Source: an uncultured Bacteroides sp. | GTDB lineage: Bacteria; Bacteroidota; Bacteroidia; Bacteroidales; Bacteroidaceae | DNA: 64,000 nucleotides | Assembly (NCBI RefSeq): GCF_963677715.1 | Contig: NZ_OY782493.1 | Coordinates: 186,001 to 250,000, forward strand | Reading direction: 5' to 3' | Part shown: piece by piece, positions 31,957 to 41,704 of the stretch | Numbering within the stretch: the stretch's first letter is position 1 | Layout of the letters: each line of letters starts with the position of its first letter | The notes under the pieces: model-generated | The model's database searches: none | The model's input: only the letters and a program-made list of their open reading frames with translations | What the model was told of the DNA's origin: nothing | Translations under genes and position numbers: made by a program

Positions 31957-33081
31957 TTATTCCAAAATTACTACGCGGTTAAGTTTGTCTTTTCCAAACA
32001 TGTTATCAGTGCCGCCGTTGCCCAATATTTCTAGTTGTGTAGCATCTACACCTTCTTTGATAAGAGCATCATAAACAACCTGTGCACGTTTGTCGCTTAG
32101 CTGTTGATTCAGCTTAACGCTACCAGTAGCTTTATCTGCATATCCGGTAATTTTATATTTCTTATCCGGATTGGCTTTAATTATTTTAGCAGCTAGTTGC
32201 AGATTAACCATACCTCTGTCGCTGATCTTTGTTCTTCCGATTTCAAAGAATACGGCACGTGGCCCGGCTATCTGGACTTCTTTGATAACCTCTTTGGTCT
32301 CAGGTTTTACATTAGCAAGGGCATTCTTTGCATTTGCCAAATCGGACTGAGCAGTTGCCAGTTCGTCTCTGTATCTGTTAACTTCGTCGTTAATGGCACT
32401 TTCGTCTACCTTAGGACAAGTTACGAACTTCTTTCCTCCAAATGTATATGTAACACCTGCGGTTAAAGACACTGCGCCATCTGTATAGCCACTACTTTCA
32501 CTGCCAAACATGGAAGGAGAAACTTCTCCTCTTGCCTCTAAATTAATATCAAGATACCTGTTTACATTGAACTGTCCCATTAGCCCTACAGATCCATTAA
32601 TCAAAGCGTTGATGTTTTTCTGATTACCAAAAGCTTTTGCAAATGTTAGTCCGGGACCGGCGAATGCGGAAATTGTAAATACGCGGTTCTCTTTATATCC
32701 TGCAAAAAGATTGGTTAGATTCATCATTCCGTCGGCATGTAGCGTTACGTATTTCTTGTTCTTAATTTCGTTATAAGTACCGCTGGGCATTCCGTATTTT
32801 GAATACAAGGTCGACCACATTCCTGCAACCTGACCACGAATACCCCAAACCGGATTAAATAGTTTACCAACTGATATCTGTATCAGTGGAGTTATGGCAT
32901 CTCCTAAACCATAATCAGAATTGTCCGGATTTACATTTACTTGAGCTCCGACTCCGGCACTGATAAAGATGTTGTCCTTAAACTTCTCAGAATAGAACCT
33001 ATCTTTTGTACCTTCGTTTTGAGCCATAACTGTAGAAGCCCCGGCCAATAATAAAGATAATATTACTAATTTACTTTTCAT
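31957..33081 (-). CDS. OmpA-family outer-membrane protein
   Basis: A 374-residue protein. The signal peptide ends in STVMAQ (about 1-21). An N-terminal eight-strand-type beta-barrel (about 30-215) is followed by a coiled, alanine-rich linker (NDEVNRYRDELATAQSDLANA, split across about 232-260) and a C-terminal OmpA peptidoglycan-binding domain (about 270-374) with NPDKKYKITGYADKATG and LNQQLSDKRAQ. It probably tethers the outer membrane to the wall. It follows the YjbH-like operon on the same strand after 56 bases and might be part of it. Confidence 0.92.
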   Translation of the reverse strand: MKSKLVILSLLLAGASTVMAQNEGTKDRFYSEKFKDNIFISAGVGAQVNVNPDNSDYGLGDAITPLIQISVGKLFNPVWGIRGQVAGMWSTLYSKYGMPSGTYNEIKNKKYVTLHADGMMNLTNLFAGYKENRVFTISAFAGPGLTFAKAFGNQKNINALINGSVGLMGQFNVNRYLDINLEARGEVSPSMFGSESSGYTDGAVSLTAGVTYTFGGKKFVTCPKVDESAINDEVNRYRDELATAQSDLANAKNALANVKPETKEVIKEVQIAGPRAVFFEIGRTKISDRGMVNLQLAAKIIKANPDKKYKITGYADKATGSVKLNQQLSDKRAQVVYDALIKEGVDATQLEILGNGGTDNMFGKDKLNRVVILE

Positions 33082-33137
33082 TGTTTTTTGTTTTTTTTAA
33101 TTTCAACTCTTTTGTTTTTATTTGCTCCGACCTCTGT

Positions 33138-33887
33138 TTACTTTAAATAGATTTTATAAGTAAGCCCGCCGGTAAAATATTTCATTTTTTGCATTTCTAC
33201 CTGTGCGTGCAAGTGGTTGAAAAGCAAATAGGTCGCACCAAAAGCAATATTTTTCGAATCATACTCTGCTATAACAGTTAAATCAGACAGAATTGAAGGC
33301 ATATAGCTTATACCACCAGCCATTCCATTCAGAGAATAATCTTTTCTGTTGTTGTAAAGGTATGATAAATGTATACCTATCTTTTCTTTTCCAACAGGAA
33401 TATGCTTGGTTGCTGCTACAAAAAAACGGCTGAAATAACCATTTCCTTGTGTAGAAGCTATCTGCCCGTCTCCCGATTCGGTGAATGGGTCTGATGCTCC
33501 AACAACAACAGCCGGCATATATTTCAAAAATTGTCCTTCTTTCAACATGCGCATTCTTACAGAAAAATATCTGTCTTGGTTTGTAAATTTACCTTTCCCT
33601 GTTTTCCAATCAATTCCGATGGTTTGAGATTTAAATAAAGTGCAAGTATATGCTACCTCTAACCAAGGGAAAATTGTTACGTTCAAAAAGTAATTATACG
33701 TATGGTACGACCATATAGGAGGAGTTATCTCCTTATTCATAAAGTTACCGCCAATCATCACTGTCTTATCTTTTTGCATTTCTGCCGATGGAGTGTGTAA
33801 TAAACCGGTAACACCGTATGTTAATTGAGCCGAAACCATGCAATGACAAGATAGAATATATCCTATTATAAGTATTCTCTTTATCAT
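33138..33887 (-). CDS. YjbH-like outer-membrane protein, N-terminal half
   Basis: A 249-residue exported protein with a signal peptide ending in SCHCMVSAQ. The mature start GVTGLLHTPSAEM followed by IFPWLEVAYT resembles the beginning of YjbH/GfcD proteins, which are about 700 residues and accompany exopolysaccharide export. The rest is alternating beta-strand sequence ending in an aromatic-rich strand. It is far too short to be a full YjbH; the gene at 34924-36186 resembles the remaining part. The three genes 34924, 33940 and 33138 run in one direction with gaps of 18 and 52 bases. Confidence 0.7.
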   Translation of the reverse strand: MIKRILIIGYILSCHCMVSAQLTYGVTGLLHTPSAEMQKDKTVMIGGNFMNKEITPPIWSYHTYNYFLNVTIFPWLEVAYTCTLFKSQTIGIDWKTGKGKFTNQDRYFSVRMRMLKEGQFLKYMPAVVVGASDPFTESGDGQIASTQGNGYFSRFFVAATKHIPVGKEKIGIHLSYLYNNRKDYSLNGMAGGISYMPSILSDLTVIAEYDSKNIAFGATYLLFNHLHAQVEMQKMKYFTGGLTYKIYLK

Positions 33888-33939
33888 TTTATTGTTTTAT
33901 GTTCTTTAAACTCAATTATTTATACGTTTTTTTTATTCT

Positions 33940-34905
33940 TTATTCAGAAGTTCCAGAACCACCACCTGCATTGGTTGAACCTCCATGTCCGTCGTGACTA
34001 TCATGAGAATCATGCGTATCTGTTATGGCTGAGATCTGAACATTGGATTGCCATGTAGCCATTCCTGCCCAATTGGCACCGGATATGTAGAATATGTATT
34101 CTTCGATAGCGATAGTATAAATCACTGTATACCCGATTATAGAGTTTCCTCCTTCGTATAGAGTTGTTTTTTTAGTTACTTTCGTTAATCCATAGGATTT
34201 GTTCAATTGTTTAGCCACATTTGCTATAAATTGGTCTCGTGCACTAACAGCTCTTGTTGCAGGTTCATTGGCCAGTTCGAATCCTTCATTATAAACATAG
34301 CTGACTTCTATCGCGTCAGTAGAAGAGTTATCTAGTGTATATGGCGTTGCAATTGCTACAGTTCCGTCATCATTAACAGTTGTAGTTGATGTACCGGCTA
34401 CTGCACCGCTTGGGTTTGCTGTTGGGGTAAATGCCTCAGATATCACTGATTTAACAGCTTCGATATCGCTGGTTGAGGGGATGGTAGGGTCTTCTATCGG
34501 GTCAGAAGCCTGAGATCCCGGAGTGAATAAGGCTATGTCGGCAACAGCAACACTTGTTTGCCCGTCTGCTACTTCAACGCAATAAACAGTTTTTGTCATA
34601 TCATAGTACCCCTCTGCTGTAACAGCAACAGTGTGAGCCCCTGAAGCTGTTGTCTTTTGACTAAAGGCTCCATTGTTTAATGTTACGGAAACTCCGTCTA
34701 TTGTCACTACAGCTGTTGTAATGGGTTGTCCGTTGGAACCATCAGTAATGGACCCTACTACATAGTAAGCCGCTGGAATCGGCTCGGTTGTGTTAACATC
34801 CACATCTTCTTTTTCGTAGCAGCTGGTAAACATGGTACCACAAACTGCTAGTACGGATAGCGCTATCTTAGCACTAAATCCAAAAACATTACTTTTCATT
34901 TTCAT
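33940..34905 (-). CDS. Lipoprotein with a carboxypeptidase-regulatory-like domain (DUF3869 type)
   Basis: A 321-residue probable lipoprotein. The lipobox gives C29 (GTMFTSCYEKED). A domain of about 45-130 (YYVVGSITDGSNGQPITTAVVTIDG) has the beta-sandwich signature of surface proteins that begin with a carboxypeptidase-regulatory fold; a Ser/Thr-rich linker leads to a second domain (about 195-295). The last 28 residues are unusual: a histidine/aspartate-rich stretch (DTHDSHDSHDGHGG) and a glycine/serine tail, which could bind metal. It lies between the two YjbH-like genes. Confidence 0.7.
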   Translation of the reverse strand: MKMKSNVFGFSAKIALSVLAVCGTMFTSCYEKEDVDVNTTEPIPAAYYVVGSITDGSNGQPITTAVVTIDGVSVTLNNGAFSQKTTASGAHTVAVTAEGYYDMTKTVYCVEVADGQTSVAVADIALFTPGSQASDPIEDPTIPSTSDIEAVKSVISEAFTPTANPSGAVAGTSTTTVNDDGTVAIATPYTLDNSSTDAIEVSYVYNEGFELANEPATRAVSARDQFIANVAKQLNKSYGLTKVTKKTTLYEGGNSIIGYTVIYTIAIEEYIFYISGANWAGMATWQSNVQISAITDTHDSHDSHDGHGGSTNAGGGSGTSE

Positions 34906-34923
34906 CTCAATAAAATTAAAAAT

Positions 34924-36186
34924 TTAATAATTCTGATTTAATAATTCTGATCTTATAAAATACGGGTTAAAACTATTTTCCTGCATTATGTTATCACTGG
35001 CTTGAGATTTATATCCTTTTCCGTATGTTCTTTCATTGCCGGCGTTATAACTGATTCCAAAATTGTTTGAAGTCATAACTCTGGGGATATATCCTTTCCT
35101 TTTATACCTGTAGGGTGGCAATGCTATCTGAAAACGAAATCCGCCATTAAAGCCATTATTCCCTGCGTGCTCAACCTTCATTGCATAAAAGCCAATGGAT
35201 GTATAGCGGAAATGACGAATCATGTCAAATCGCAGTCCGTATTCTCCCTCCAAATACCTTTCAGCTTTTAAACTGAATTGAGTATTATATAGTGGCCAAT
35301 AAATATTTCCACCCAACTCTCCTGTAAGTGTCCATTTCGTGCCATGATAATAGGCCCAGTTTTCGAAATACCCCCGACCGGTATAACCTAACCTTCCCTC
35401 TACAGAAAAACGTTCATCTTTTAGAAAATGTTTAGCCATTGCATCAAACCCCCATCGGAAATTATTAAATAATCCGACTGAAGAGGTTAAAAATGTGCGT
35501 TGCGGCAATCTAAAAGTTTGCGATAAAGTAATAAATCCGGGGCGAACTTGTTCATATCTAACCCCGTAATTATTAACTATTGGTATTATTATTTGCCCTG
35601 TAAACTTCATACCTTTCCATAGAGAAACTTCAATGGCCGGTGATAAATTTAATAGAATATCATAAACCCTTGAAAGTTTATAGTTTTGGAAACTGAATTC
35701 TGGATATACAAGTATATCAATTTTGTATAAAGAGCTATTTTTTATTTCTTTGTTTTTTATTTTTTTCCAACTATCTCCTAATTCATAACTAACGACCCAA
35801 TCTTGTCTGCCTGTAGAAGTAACGCTGTCGTTGTTAATTTGTTTATGTAAAAGAGAAATTTGAGGTATATTATTATTTAAAATAATCAGCCGGCAATCTT
35901 TATTCTCTGGCAAACCTGTTTGTTGAATAAGATCAATAGCCTTTCCAATGCCTATGCCGTTTAGGCGATAAGGTGTGTTCTCTATTATGAAAATGCTTTC
36001 TTTGTTGTCTTCAATCCTGCTAACATTCTCAAAGCCCATTTTTACTAAAGCATTGATCGTTGTTTCCTCATTTTGACTATAGCTTTGTATCGGGGGAATA
36101 CATATTAATAAAATGCATATTTTTATTAAGTGTTTATTGATAATGCTTTTATTTGGTAATGCCAATATATGACTGTTTTTATTCAT
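34924..36186 (-). CDS. YjbH-like outer-membrane protein, middle and barrel part
   Basis: A 420-residue exported protein. After a signal peptide (about 15-38), residues about 40-110 form a small alpha/beta region (MGFENVSRIEDNKESIFIIEN, interrupted) that resembles the domain inside YjbH proteins linking N-terminal and barrel regions. From about 125 the sequence is beta-barrel-like, with LSQTFRLPQRTFLTSSVG, GRGYFENWAYY and many aromatic residues. With the gene at 33138 it may make up a split YjbH. It is the first gene of the operon, with a -7 element at 36230-36237. Confidence 0.65.
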   Translation of the reverse strand: MNKNSHILALPNKSIINKHLIKICILLICIPPIQSYSQNEETTINALVKMGFENVSRIEDNKESIFIIENTPYRLNGIGIGKAIDLIQQTGLPENKDCRLIILNNNIPQISLLHKQINNDSVTSTGRQDWVVSYELGDSWKKIKNKEIKNSSLYKIDILVYPEFSFQNYKLSRVYDILLNLSPAIEVSLWKGMKFTGQIIIPIVNNYGVRYEQVRPGFITLSQTFRLPQRTFLTSSVGLFNNFRWGFDAMAKHFLKDERFSVEGRLGYTGRGYFENWAYYHGTKWTLTGELGGNIYWPLYNTQFSLKAERYLEGEYGLRFDMIRHFRYTSIGFYAMKVEHAGNNGFNGGFRFQIALPPYRYKRKGYIPRVMTSNNFGISYNAGNERTYGKGYKSQASDNIMQENSFNPYFIRSELLNQNY

Positions 36187-36229
36187 CTCATGTAAGTCTT
36201 GAATGTTTATATATCTAGATGTAATGTTA

Positions 36230-36237
36230 CAAAAATA
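36230..36237 (-). promoter_or_regulatory. -7 element for the YjbH-like operon
   Basis: The minus strand reads TATTTTTG, 44 bases upstream of the ATG at 36186. Confidence 0.5.
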
Positions 36238-36352
36238 GATATATTTTTAATAAAATCAATCATATTTATGTTAAAATGTTTGTTTATGTTAGATTTTCTT
36301 CTTTATAAGGCATTTTTTGCTGCCTAGTAGCATAAGTCTTGAATAATAATTG

Positions 36353-36360
36353 TAATTTTG
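36353..36360 (+). promoter_or_regulatory. -7 element for ruvX
   Basis: TAATTTTG lies only 11 bases upstream of the ruvX ATG, so the mRNA leader would be very short. Confidence 0.4.
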
Positions 36361-36370
36361 TGCACGATTT

Positions 36371-36787
36371 ATGAGCAGAATATTAGCTATTGATTATGGC
36401 AGAAAACGTACCGGCATAGCTGTTACGGATACAATGCAGATTATTGCAGGTGGGTTAACTACTGTTGCAACGCATGAACTATTAGATTTTCTTTTGAAAT
36501 ATGTCCGGACCGAATCGGTAGAACGTATTATCGTTGGTTTGCCCAGACAAATGGATAATGAGCTTTCTGAAAGTATGAAATATATAGAACCTTTCGTGCG
36601 TAATTTAAAGAAAAGTTTACCTGATGTGAATGTGGAATATGTCGATGAACGTTTTACTTCTGTATTGGCACACCGAACGATGCTTGAAGCCGGGCTAAAG
36701 AAAAAAGCCAGGCAGAACAAAGCATTGGTCGATGAAATTAGTGCTACTATTATTTTGCAAACATATCTTGAGAATAAGCGTTATTAA
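36371..36787 (+). CDS. ruvX: Putative pre-16S rRNA nuclease / Holliday-junction-resolvase-like protein (YqgF family)
   Basis: A 138-residue RNase H-fold nuclease. The first metal-binding aspartate lies in LAIDYGRKRTGIAV (D8), the conserved IVGLPRQMD follows (residues about 55-63), and later acidic residues lie in VEYVDERFTS and VDEISA. YqgF proteins process the 5' end of 16S rRNA precursor and were once assigned as alternative Holliday junction resolvases. Length is normal. The def gene begins 26 bases downstream. Confidence 0.93.
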   Translation: MSRILAIDYGRKRTGIAVTDTMQIIAGGLTTVATHELLDFLLKYVRTESVERIIVGLPRQMDNELSESMKYIEPFVRNLKKSLPDVNVEYVDERFTSVLAHRTMLEAGLKKKARQNKALVDEISATIILQTYLENKRY

Positions 36788-36813
36788 GTGAGATTAATTA
36801 TTTTTTTTGAACT

Positions 36814-37368
36814 ATGATTTTACCAATTTATGTATATGGACAGCCGGTGTTGAGGAAAATTGCGGAAGATATTAAACCTGATTATCCTCAATTAAATGAA
36901 CTTATAGACAATATGTTTGAAACGATGGATAGGGCCGACGGAGCAGGACTTGCTGCACCGCAGATAGGGTTGCCCATTCGTGTTGTTGTTGTTGATTTAG
37001 ATCTGTTATCGGATGAATTTCCCGAGTATAAAGACTTTCGTAAAGTATATATCAATGCTCATGTGCTGGAGTTTGAAGGCGAAGAGGAGTCTATGGAAGA
37101 AGGGTGCCTGAGCTTGCCGGGCATTCATGAAGCAGTTAAGAGAAAAAACAAGATTCACGTCACTTATCTTGATCGAGATTTTATAGAACATGATGAATGG
37201 GTTGAAGGATATCTGGCCAGGGTTATGCAACATGAATTTGACCATTTGGAAGGCAAACTGTATATCGATCACATTTCACCCTTGCGCAAGCAGATGGTTA
37301 AAGGGAAGTTGAATGCCATGTTGAAAGGAAAGGCTCATTGTACCTACAGAGTAAAGACAATTAAGTAA
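36814..37368 (+). CDS. def: Peptide deformylase
   Basis: A 184-residue metalloenzyme that removes the N-formyl group from new proteins. The three family motifs are intact: [18 protein letters not shown] with the metal-binding cysteine, and QHEFDHLEG with two metal histidines and the catalytic glutamate. Gene order ruvX-def is common in Bacteroides. The gene is followed by an exceptionally long hairpin at 37372-37443. Confidence 0.96.
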   Translation: MILPIYVYGQPVLRKIAEDIKPDYPQLNELIDNMFETMDRADGAGLAAPQIGLPIRVVVVDLDLLSDEFPEYKDFRKVYINAHVLEFEGEEESMEEGCLSLPGIHEAVKRKNKIHVTYLDRDFIEHDEWVEGYLARVMQHEFDHLEGKLYIDHISPLRKQMVKGKLNAMLKGKAHCTYRVKTIK

Positions 37369-37371
37369 AGT

Positions 37372-37443
37372 AATAGACCTAATGCCTCCTAACAATATAT
37401 GTTATCGAGATTACATATATTGTTAGGAGGCATTAGGTCTATT
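37372..37443. repeat. 31-bp perfect inverted repeat (long hairpin) after def
   Basis: Arms 37372-37402 and 37413-37443 are exact reverse complements over 31 bp, separated by a 10-base loop TATCGAGATT. The left arm begins 3 bases after the def stop codon. No T-tract follows, so it is not a standard intrinsic terminator, although such a stable stem could stop transcription or protect the 3' end of the def mRNA. Confidence 0.9.
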
Positions 37444-37613
37444 GTTATTGAACATGGTTAAAGTTTATTTTTTTCATTTTTATAAAAGAGTGCGACGCAT
37501 GCGCTCTGTTAGTTAAAGAACAGCTGTTTTGCAACCATAATACAAACGAGCTTTAAATTAACCAAAAAACATAAAAAAACACCGGTTGTTCCTCTGAAGT
37601 GAATGAAAAATAT

Positions 37614-37621
37614 TACTTTTG
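37614..37621 (+). promoter_or_regulatory. -7 element for the TPR gene
   Basis: TACTTTTG lies 24 bases upstream of the ATG at 37646; a TTG at 37586-37588 is slightly too distant (25 bases). Confidence 0.45.
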
Positions 37622-37645
37622 CTTCGCTTATTAAAGTAAAGAACG

Positions 37646-39682
37646 ATGGTGAAAAAAATAATAGTAGCTTTACTGCTGTTTCCTACATTTGTTAGTGCTC
37701 AGATAAATACGGAGCGGGTTATGACAGTTGCTCGTAATGCGCTTTATTTTGAGGACTACGTTCTTTCTATTCAGTATTTTAATCAGGTAATTAGTGCGAA
37801 ACCTTATTTGTATGAGCCTTACTTTTTCAGGGGATTGGCCAAAATTAATCTTGATGATTTTCAGGGAGCCGAGTCTGATTGCGATGCGGCTATTCGGCGT
37901 AATCCTTTTGTGGTGGGTGCTTATCAAATTCGCGGACTTGCCCGGATTAAACAAAATAAATTTGACGGTGCAATAGAGGATTATAAAAAAGCGCTGGAGT
38001 ACGAGCCCGAAAACGTAACACTATGGAATAATCTTACCTTGTGCCACATTCAAAAAGAAGACTATAAAGAGGCTAGAACCGATTTAGAAAAGCTCATTAC
38101 CATTGCCCCTAAATATACACGTGCCTATCTGATGAGGGGAGAAGTGTCTCTAAAACAAAAAGATACGATTCGTGCCCTGCAGGATTTTGATTTAGCAATC
38201 AAAATGGATAAATATGATCCTGATGCTTGGGCTTCAAGAGCTATAGTGAAGCTACAACAGGGGAAATATGCCGATGCTGAATCGGATTTGGATAATGCCA
38301 CACACTTAAACTCTAAAAATTCGGGTAACTATATCAATCGTGCTTTGGCTCGTTTCCATCAGAATAATTTGCGGGGGGCTATGAGCGATTATGATCTGGC
38401 ACTCGAAATTGATCCGAATAACTTTATCGGCCACTATAACCGTGGGCTCTTGCGTGCACAGGTAGGAGATGATAATAGGGCGATAGAAGATTTTAATTTT
38501 GTTATCCAGATGGAGCCGGATAACATGATGGCCATTTTTAATCGAGGCTTGCTACTTGCACAGACCGGAGATTTGCGGGGGGCTATTAAAGATTATACGA
38601 CGGTGATAAATGAATATCCTAATTTTACGGCCGGATACTATAATCGTGCTGAAGCCAGAAAAAAAGCAGGTGACCGCAAAGGGGCTGAAAAAGACAACTT
38701 TAAGGTACTCAAAATGCAGCTCGATAAGGAAAACGGGATAACGGCAGCAAAGAGTAACACGACTAAAACGGGGGCGACAGACGGGAAAGACAAGGATAAT
38801 GAAAAAACCCGTAAGAAATCGGATAGGAATATGAATAATTACGGCAAAATTGTAATAGCAGACGATTCGGATGCCGATCAGAGATATACCAGCGATTATC
38901 GCGGAAAAGTACAGGACAGGAATGTGGAAATAAAGATGGAGCCGATGTATGTGCTCACTTATTACGAAAAGATAAATGCAGTGAGGCGTGCGGTTCATTA
39001 TCATAAATATATTGATGATCTGAATAGAACAAATGTATTGCCCAAACGTTTGTACATAACCAATACGGAGTCTCCGCTGACCGAAGATCAGATAAAATAT
39101 CACTTTGCTTTAATTGATACGCATACTACGGATATAGTAGAGAACCCCCAAGACGCTAAAAAACGTTTTTCTCGTGCTCTCGACTTCTATTTGGTGCAGG
39201 ATTTCTCAAATTCTATAGAAGATTTGACTCAGGCGATTATACTGGATGGCAACTTCTTCCCGGCTTATTTTATGCGATCGATTGTTAGGTGCAAGCAATT
39301 GGAATACCAAAAATCAGAAGAGGATTTGTCGAAGACGGCGGCACCGGGAAGTATTCAGAAACAAGGAGTGGGAGCACTCGATTATGACATTGTTAAAAGT
39401 GATCTGGATCATGTTATTGCTTTGGCTCCCGATTTTGTATACGCCTATTACGATCGTGGAAACGTGTTGTCAATGTTGAAAGATTATCGGGCGGCAATCG
39501 CAGATTATGATAAAGCCATTGAATTGAATAAAGACTTTGCCGAAGCCTATTTTAACAGGGGATTAACGCAAATATTTCTTGGTAATAATAAAAAAGGCAT
39601 TGCCGATCTTAGTAAAGCAGGCGAGCTGGGCTTATACTCAGCCTATAATATTATTAAACGTTTTACAGATCAACCGGAATAA
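37646..39682 (+). CDS. Exported tetratricopeptide-repeat protein
   Basis: A 678-residue protein with a signal peptide (1-18, ending in FVSAQ). At least nine TPR units occupy about 20-345 (such as ALEYEPENVTLWNNLTLCHI and ALEIDPNNFIGHYNRGLL), a charged low-complexity linker (about 350-400, rich in K, D, T and N) interrupts, and further TPRs lie at about 500-665. TPRs mediate protein interactions; in Bacteroidetes such periplasmic proteins often act in envelope complexes. I cannot assign a partner. thrS follows after 76 bases with its own promoter, so coexpression is not implied. Confidence 0.85.
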   Translation: MVKKIIVALLLFPTFVSAQINTERVMTVARNALYFEDYVLSIQYFNQVISAKPYLYEPYFFRGLAKINLDDFQGAESDCDAAIRRNPFVVGAYQIRGLARIKQNKFDGAIEDYKKALEYEPENVTLWNNLTLCHIQKEDYKEARTDLEKLITIAPKYTRAYLMRGEVSLKQKDTIRALQDFDLAIKMDKYDPDAWASRAIVKLQQGKYADAESDLDNATHLNSKNSGNYINRALARFHQNNLRGAMSDYDLALEIDPNNFIGHYNRGLLRAQVGDDNRAIEDFNFVIQMEPDNMMAIFNRGLLLAQTGDLRGAIKDYTTVINEYPNFTAGYYNRAEARKKAGDRKGAEKDNFKVLKMQLDKENGITAAKSNTTKTGATDGKDKDNEKTRKKSDRNMNNYGKIVIADDSDADQRYTSDYRGKVQDRNVEIKMEPMYVLTYYEKINAVRRAVHYHKYIDDLNRTNVLPKRLYITNTESPLTEDQIKYHFALIDTHTTDIVENPQDAKKRFSRALDFYLVQDFSNSIEDLTQAIILDGNFFPAYFMRSIVRCKQLEYQKSEEDLSKTAAPGSIQKQGVGALDYDIVKSDLDHVIALAPDFVYAYYDRGNVLSMLKDYRAAIADYDKAIELNKDFAEAYFNRGLTQIFLGNNKKGIADLSKAGELGLYSAYNIIKRFTDQPE

Positions 39683-39722
39683 CATTTTTCCGCAAAAACG
39701 AAGAATACTTAAAAGAATTAAT

Positions 39723-39730
39723 TATTTTTG
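39723..39730 (+). promoter_or_regulatory. -7 element for thrS
   Basis: TATTTTTG, 28 bases upstream of the thrS ATG. Confidence 0.45.
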
Positions 39731-39758
39731 CGTGCTGAAATAGAAATATAACACAATT

Positions 39759-41699
39759 ATGATAAAAATAACATTTCCTGATGGTTCCGTTCGCGAATAC
39801 AACGAAGGAATAAATGGTTTGCAAATAGCAGAAAGTATAAGTTCTCGCTTGGCACAAGAGGTATTGGCTTGCGGCGTAAATGGAGAAACTTATGATTTAG
39901 TTCGTCCAATTAATGAAGATGCTACCGTAGTACTATATAAATGGGAGGATGAGCAAGGTAAGCATGCTTTCTGGCACACAAGTGCTCACTTGCTTGCTGA
40001 GGCTTTGCAAGAACTATATCCGGGCATTCAATTTGGCATTGGACCTGCCATTGAAAGTGGATTTTATTATGATGTAGATCCCGGAGAAGCCGTAATAAAG
40101 GAAGGAGATTTGGCTGCGATCGAAGCCAAGATGGCTGAGCTGGTTGCTAAAAAGGAAGCGGTAATAAGAACAGATATTAGTAAGGCAAATGCACTGAAAA
40201 TGTTTGGCGACCGTGGAGAAACCTATAAATGTGAATTAATTTCTGAATTGGAAGATGGACATATAACGACTTACAGTCAGGGTGCGTTTACCGATCTTTG
40301 TCGTGGCCCGCATTTAATGAATACGGCATCAATTAAAGCGATAAAACTTACTTCAGTAGCCGGCGCTTATTGGCGCGGACACGAGGATCGTAAAATGCTT
40401 ACCCGTATCTACGGCATAACTTTTCCTAAAAAGAAACTGTTAGACGAATATCTGGCTATGATGGAAGAAGCCAAAAAGAGAGACCATCGTAAGATCGGAA
40501 AAGAAATGGAATTGTTCATGTTTTCCGAAAATGTAGGCAAAGGTTTGCCTATGTGGCTTCCTAAAGGAACGGCACTTCGCCTGCGATTAGAAGATTTTCT
40601 GAAGAAAATACAGAAACGCTTCGGGTATCAACAAGTAATGACTCCACATATAGGTAGTAAATCTTTGTATGTAACATCGGGGCATTATGCCAAATACGGA
40701 AAAGATTCTTTCCAACCCATAAGCACTCCGGAAGAAGGGGAAGAATATTTGCTAAAGCCAATGAATTGTCCTCACCATTGTGAGATATATAAATGGCAAC
40801 CTCATTCCTATAAAGATTTACCATTGCGCTTAGCCGAATTTGGTACTGTTTATCGTTATGAACAAAGCGGAGAATTGCATGGATTGACAAGAGTTCGCAG
40901 CTTTACACAAGACGATGCCCACATCTTCTGTCGTCCCGATCAGGTGAAAGATGAATTTCTGAGTGTAATGGATATTATCTTCATTATTTTTAAAGCTCTA
41001 AACTTTGAACACTTTGAAGCACAAATTTCACTTCGTGATCCTAATAACCAGGAAAAATACATCGGTAGCGATGAAAATTGGGAAAAAGCTGAAAAAGCGA
41101 TAATAGAAGCTTGTCAGGAAAAAGGGCTGAAAGCAAAAATTGTATTAGGAGAAGCTGCATTTTATGGCCCTAAACTAGATTTTATGGTTCGCGATGCAAT
41201 CGGACGAAAGTGGCAATTGGGTACCATCCAAGTTGATTATAACCTCCCGGAGAGATTCCAATTAGAATACACCGGTGCTGATAACCAGAAACATCGTCCG
41301 GTGATGATTCACCGTGCACCCTTTGGTTCAATGGAGCGTTTTGTTGCAGTACTGATAGAACATACCGGTGGCAAATTCCCATTGTGGCTGGCTCCCGATC
41401 AGGTTGCCATATTACCGATTAGCGAGAAGTTTAACGAATATGCCCAGAAGCTCAGAATTTATTTCGATACGTTAGATGTTCGTGCTATTGTTGATGAAAG
41501 AAATGAAAAGATAGGTCGCAAAATACGTGATAATGAGATGAAGCGTATTCCGTATATGCTTGTTGTCGGCGAAAAAGAAGCTGAAAACGGCGAGGTCGCT
41601 GTTAGAAAACAAGGAGAAGGAGACAAAGGAACTATGAAATATGAAGATTTTGGTAAAATTCTGAATGAAGAAGTTCAAAATATGATAAATAAATGGTAA
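39759..41699 (+). CDS. thrS: Threonyl-tRNA synthetase
   Basis: A 646-residue class II aminoacyl-tRNA synthetase of standard length. The domains are an N-terminal TGS domain (about 1-62), the editing domain with [11 protein letters not shown] (about 72-82), the catalytic core with [10 protein letters not shown] supplying zinc ligands, class II motif 2 ([15 protein letters not shown]) and motif 3 near PFGSMERF, and a C-terminal anticodon-binding domain (about 545-640). It heads the translation cluster thrS-infC-rpmI-rplT, an ancient order also seen in E. coli. The promoter for infC overlaps its stop codon. Confidence 0.98.
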   Translation: MIKITFPDGSVREYNEGINGLQIAESISSRLAQEVLACGVNGETYDLVRPINEDATVVLYKWEDEQGKHAFWHTSAHLLAEALQELYPGIQFGIGPAIESGFYYDVDPGEAVIKEGDLAAIEAKMAELVAKKEAVIRTDISKANALKMFGDRGETYKCELISELEDGHITTYSQGAFTDLCRGPHLMNTASIKAIKLTSVAGAYWRGHEDRKMLTRIYGITFPKKKLLDEYLAMMEEAKKRDHRKIGKEMELFMFSENVGKGLPMWLPKGTALRLRLEDFLKKIQKRFGYQQVMTPHIGSKSLYVTSGHYAKYGKDSFQPISTPEEGEEYLLKPMNCPHHCEIYKWQPHSYKDLPLRLAEFGTVYRYEQSGELHGLTRVRSFTQDDAHIFCRPDQVKDEFLSVMDIIFIIFKALNFEHFEAQISLRDPNNQEKYIGSDENWEKAEKAIIEACQEKGLKAKIVLGEAAFYGPKLDFMVRDAIGRKWQLGTIQVDYNLPERFQLEYTGADNQKHRPVMIHRAPFGSMERFVAVLIEHTGGKFPLWLAPDQVAILPISEKFNEYAQKLRIYFDTLDVRAIVDERNEKIGRKIRDNEMKRIPYMLVVGEKEAENGEVAVRKQGEGDKGTMKYEDFGKILNEEVQNMINKW

Positions 41700-41704
41700 C
41701 TTTG
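41697..41704 (+). promoter_or_regulatory. -7 element for infC-rpmI-rplT, overlapping the thrS stop codon
   Basis: TAACTTTG begins with the thrS stop codon TAA. The predicted transcript would start near 41711, about 100 bases before the infC ATG, leaving a leader that could carry ribosomal-protein autoregulation. Confidence 0.45.

Noticed and set aside
38552-39103. 183-codon frame antisense to the TPR gene
   Set aside because: Its hydrophobic, isoleucine-rich composition is the mirror of a lysine/aspartate-rich sense frame, and the TPR protein is clearly real.
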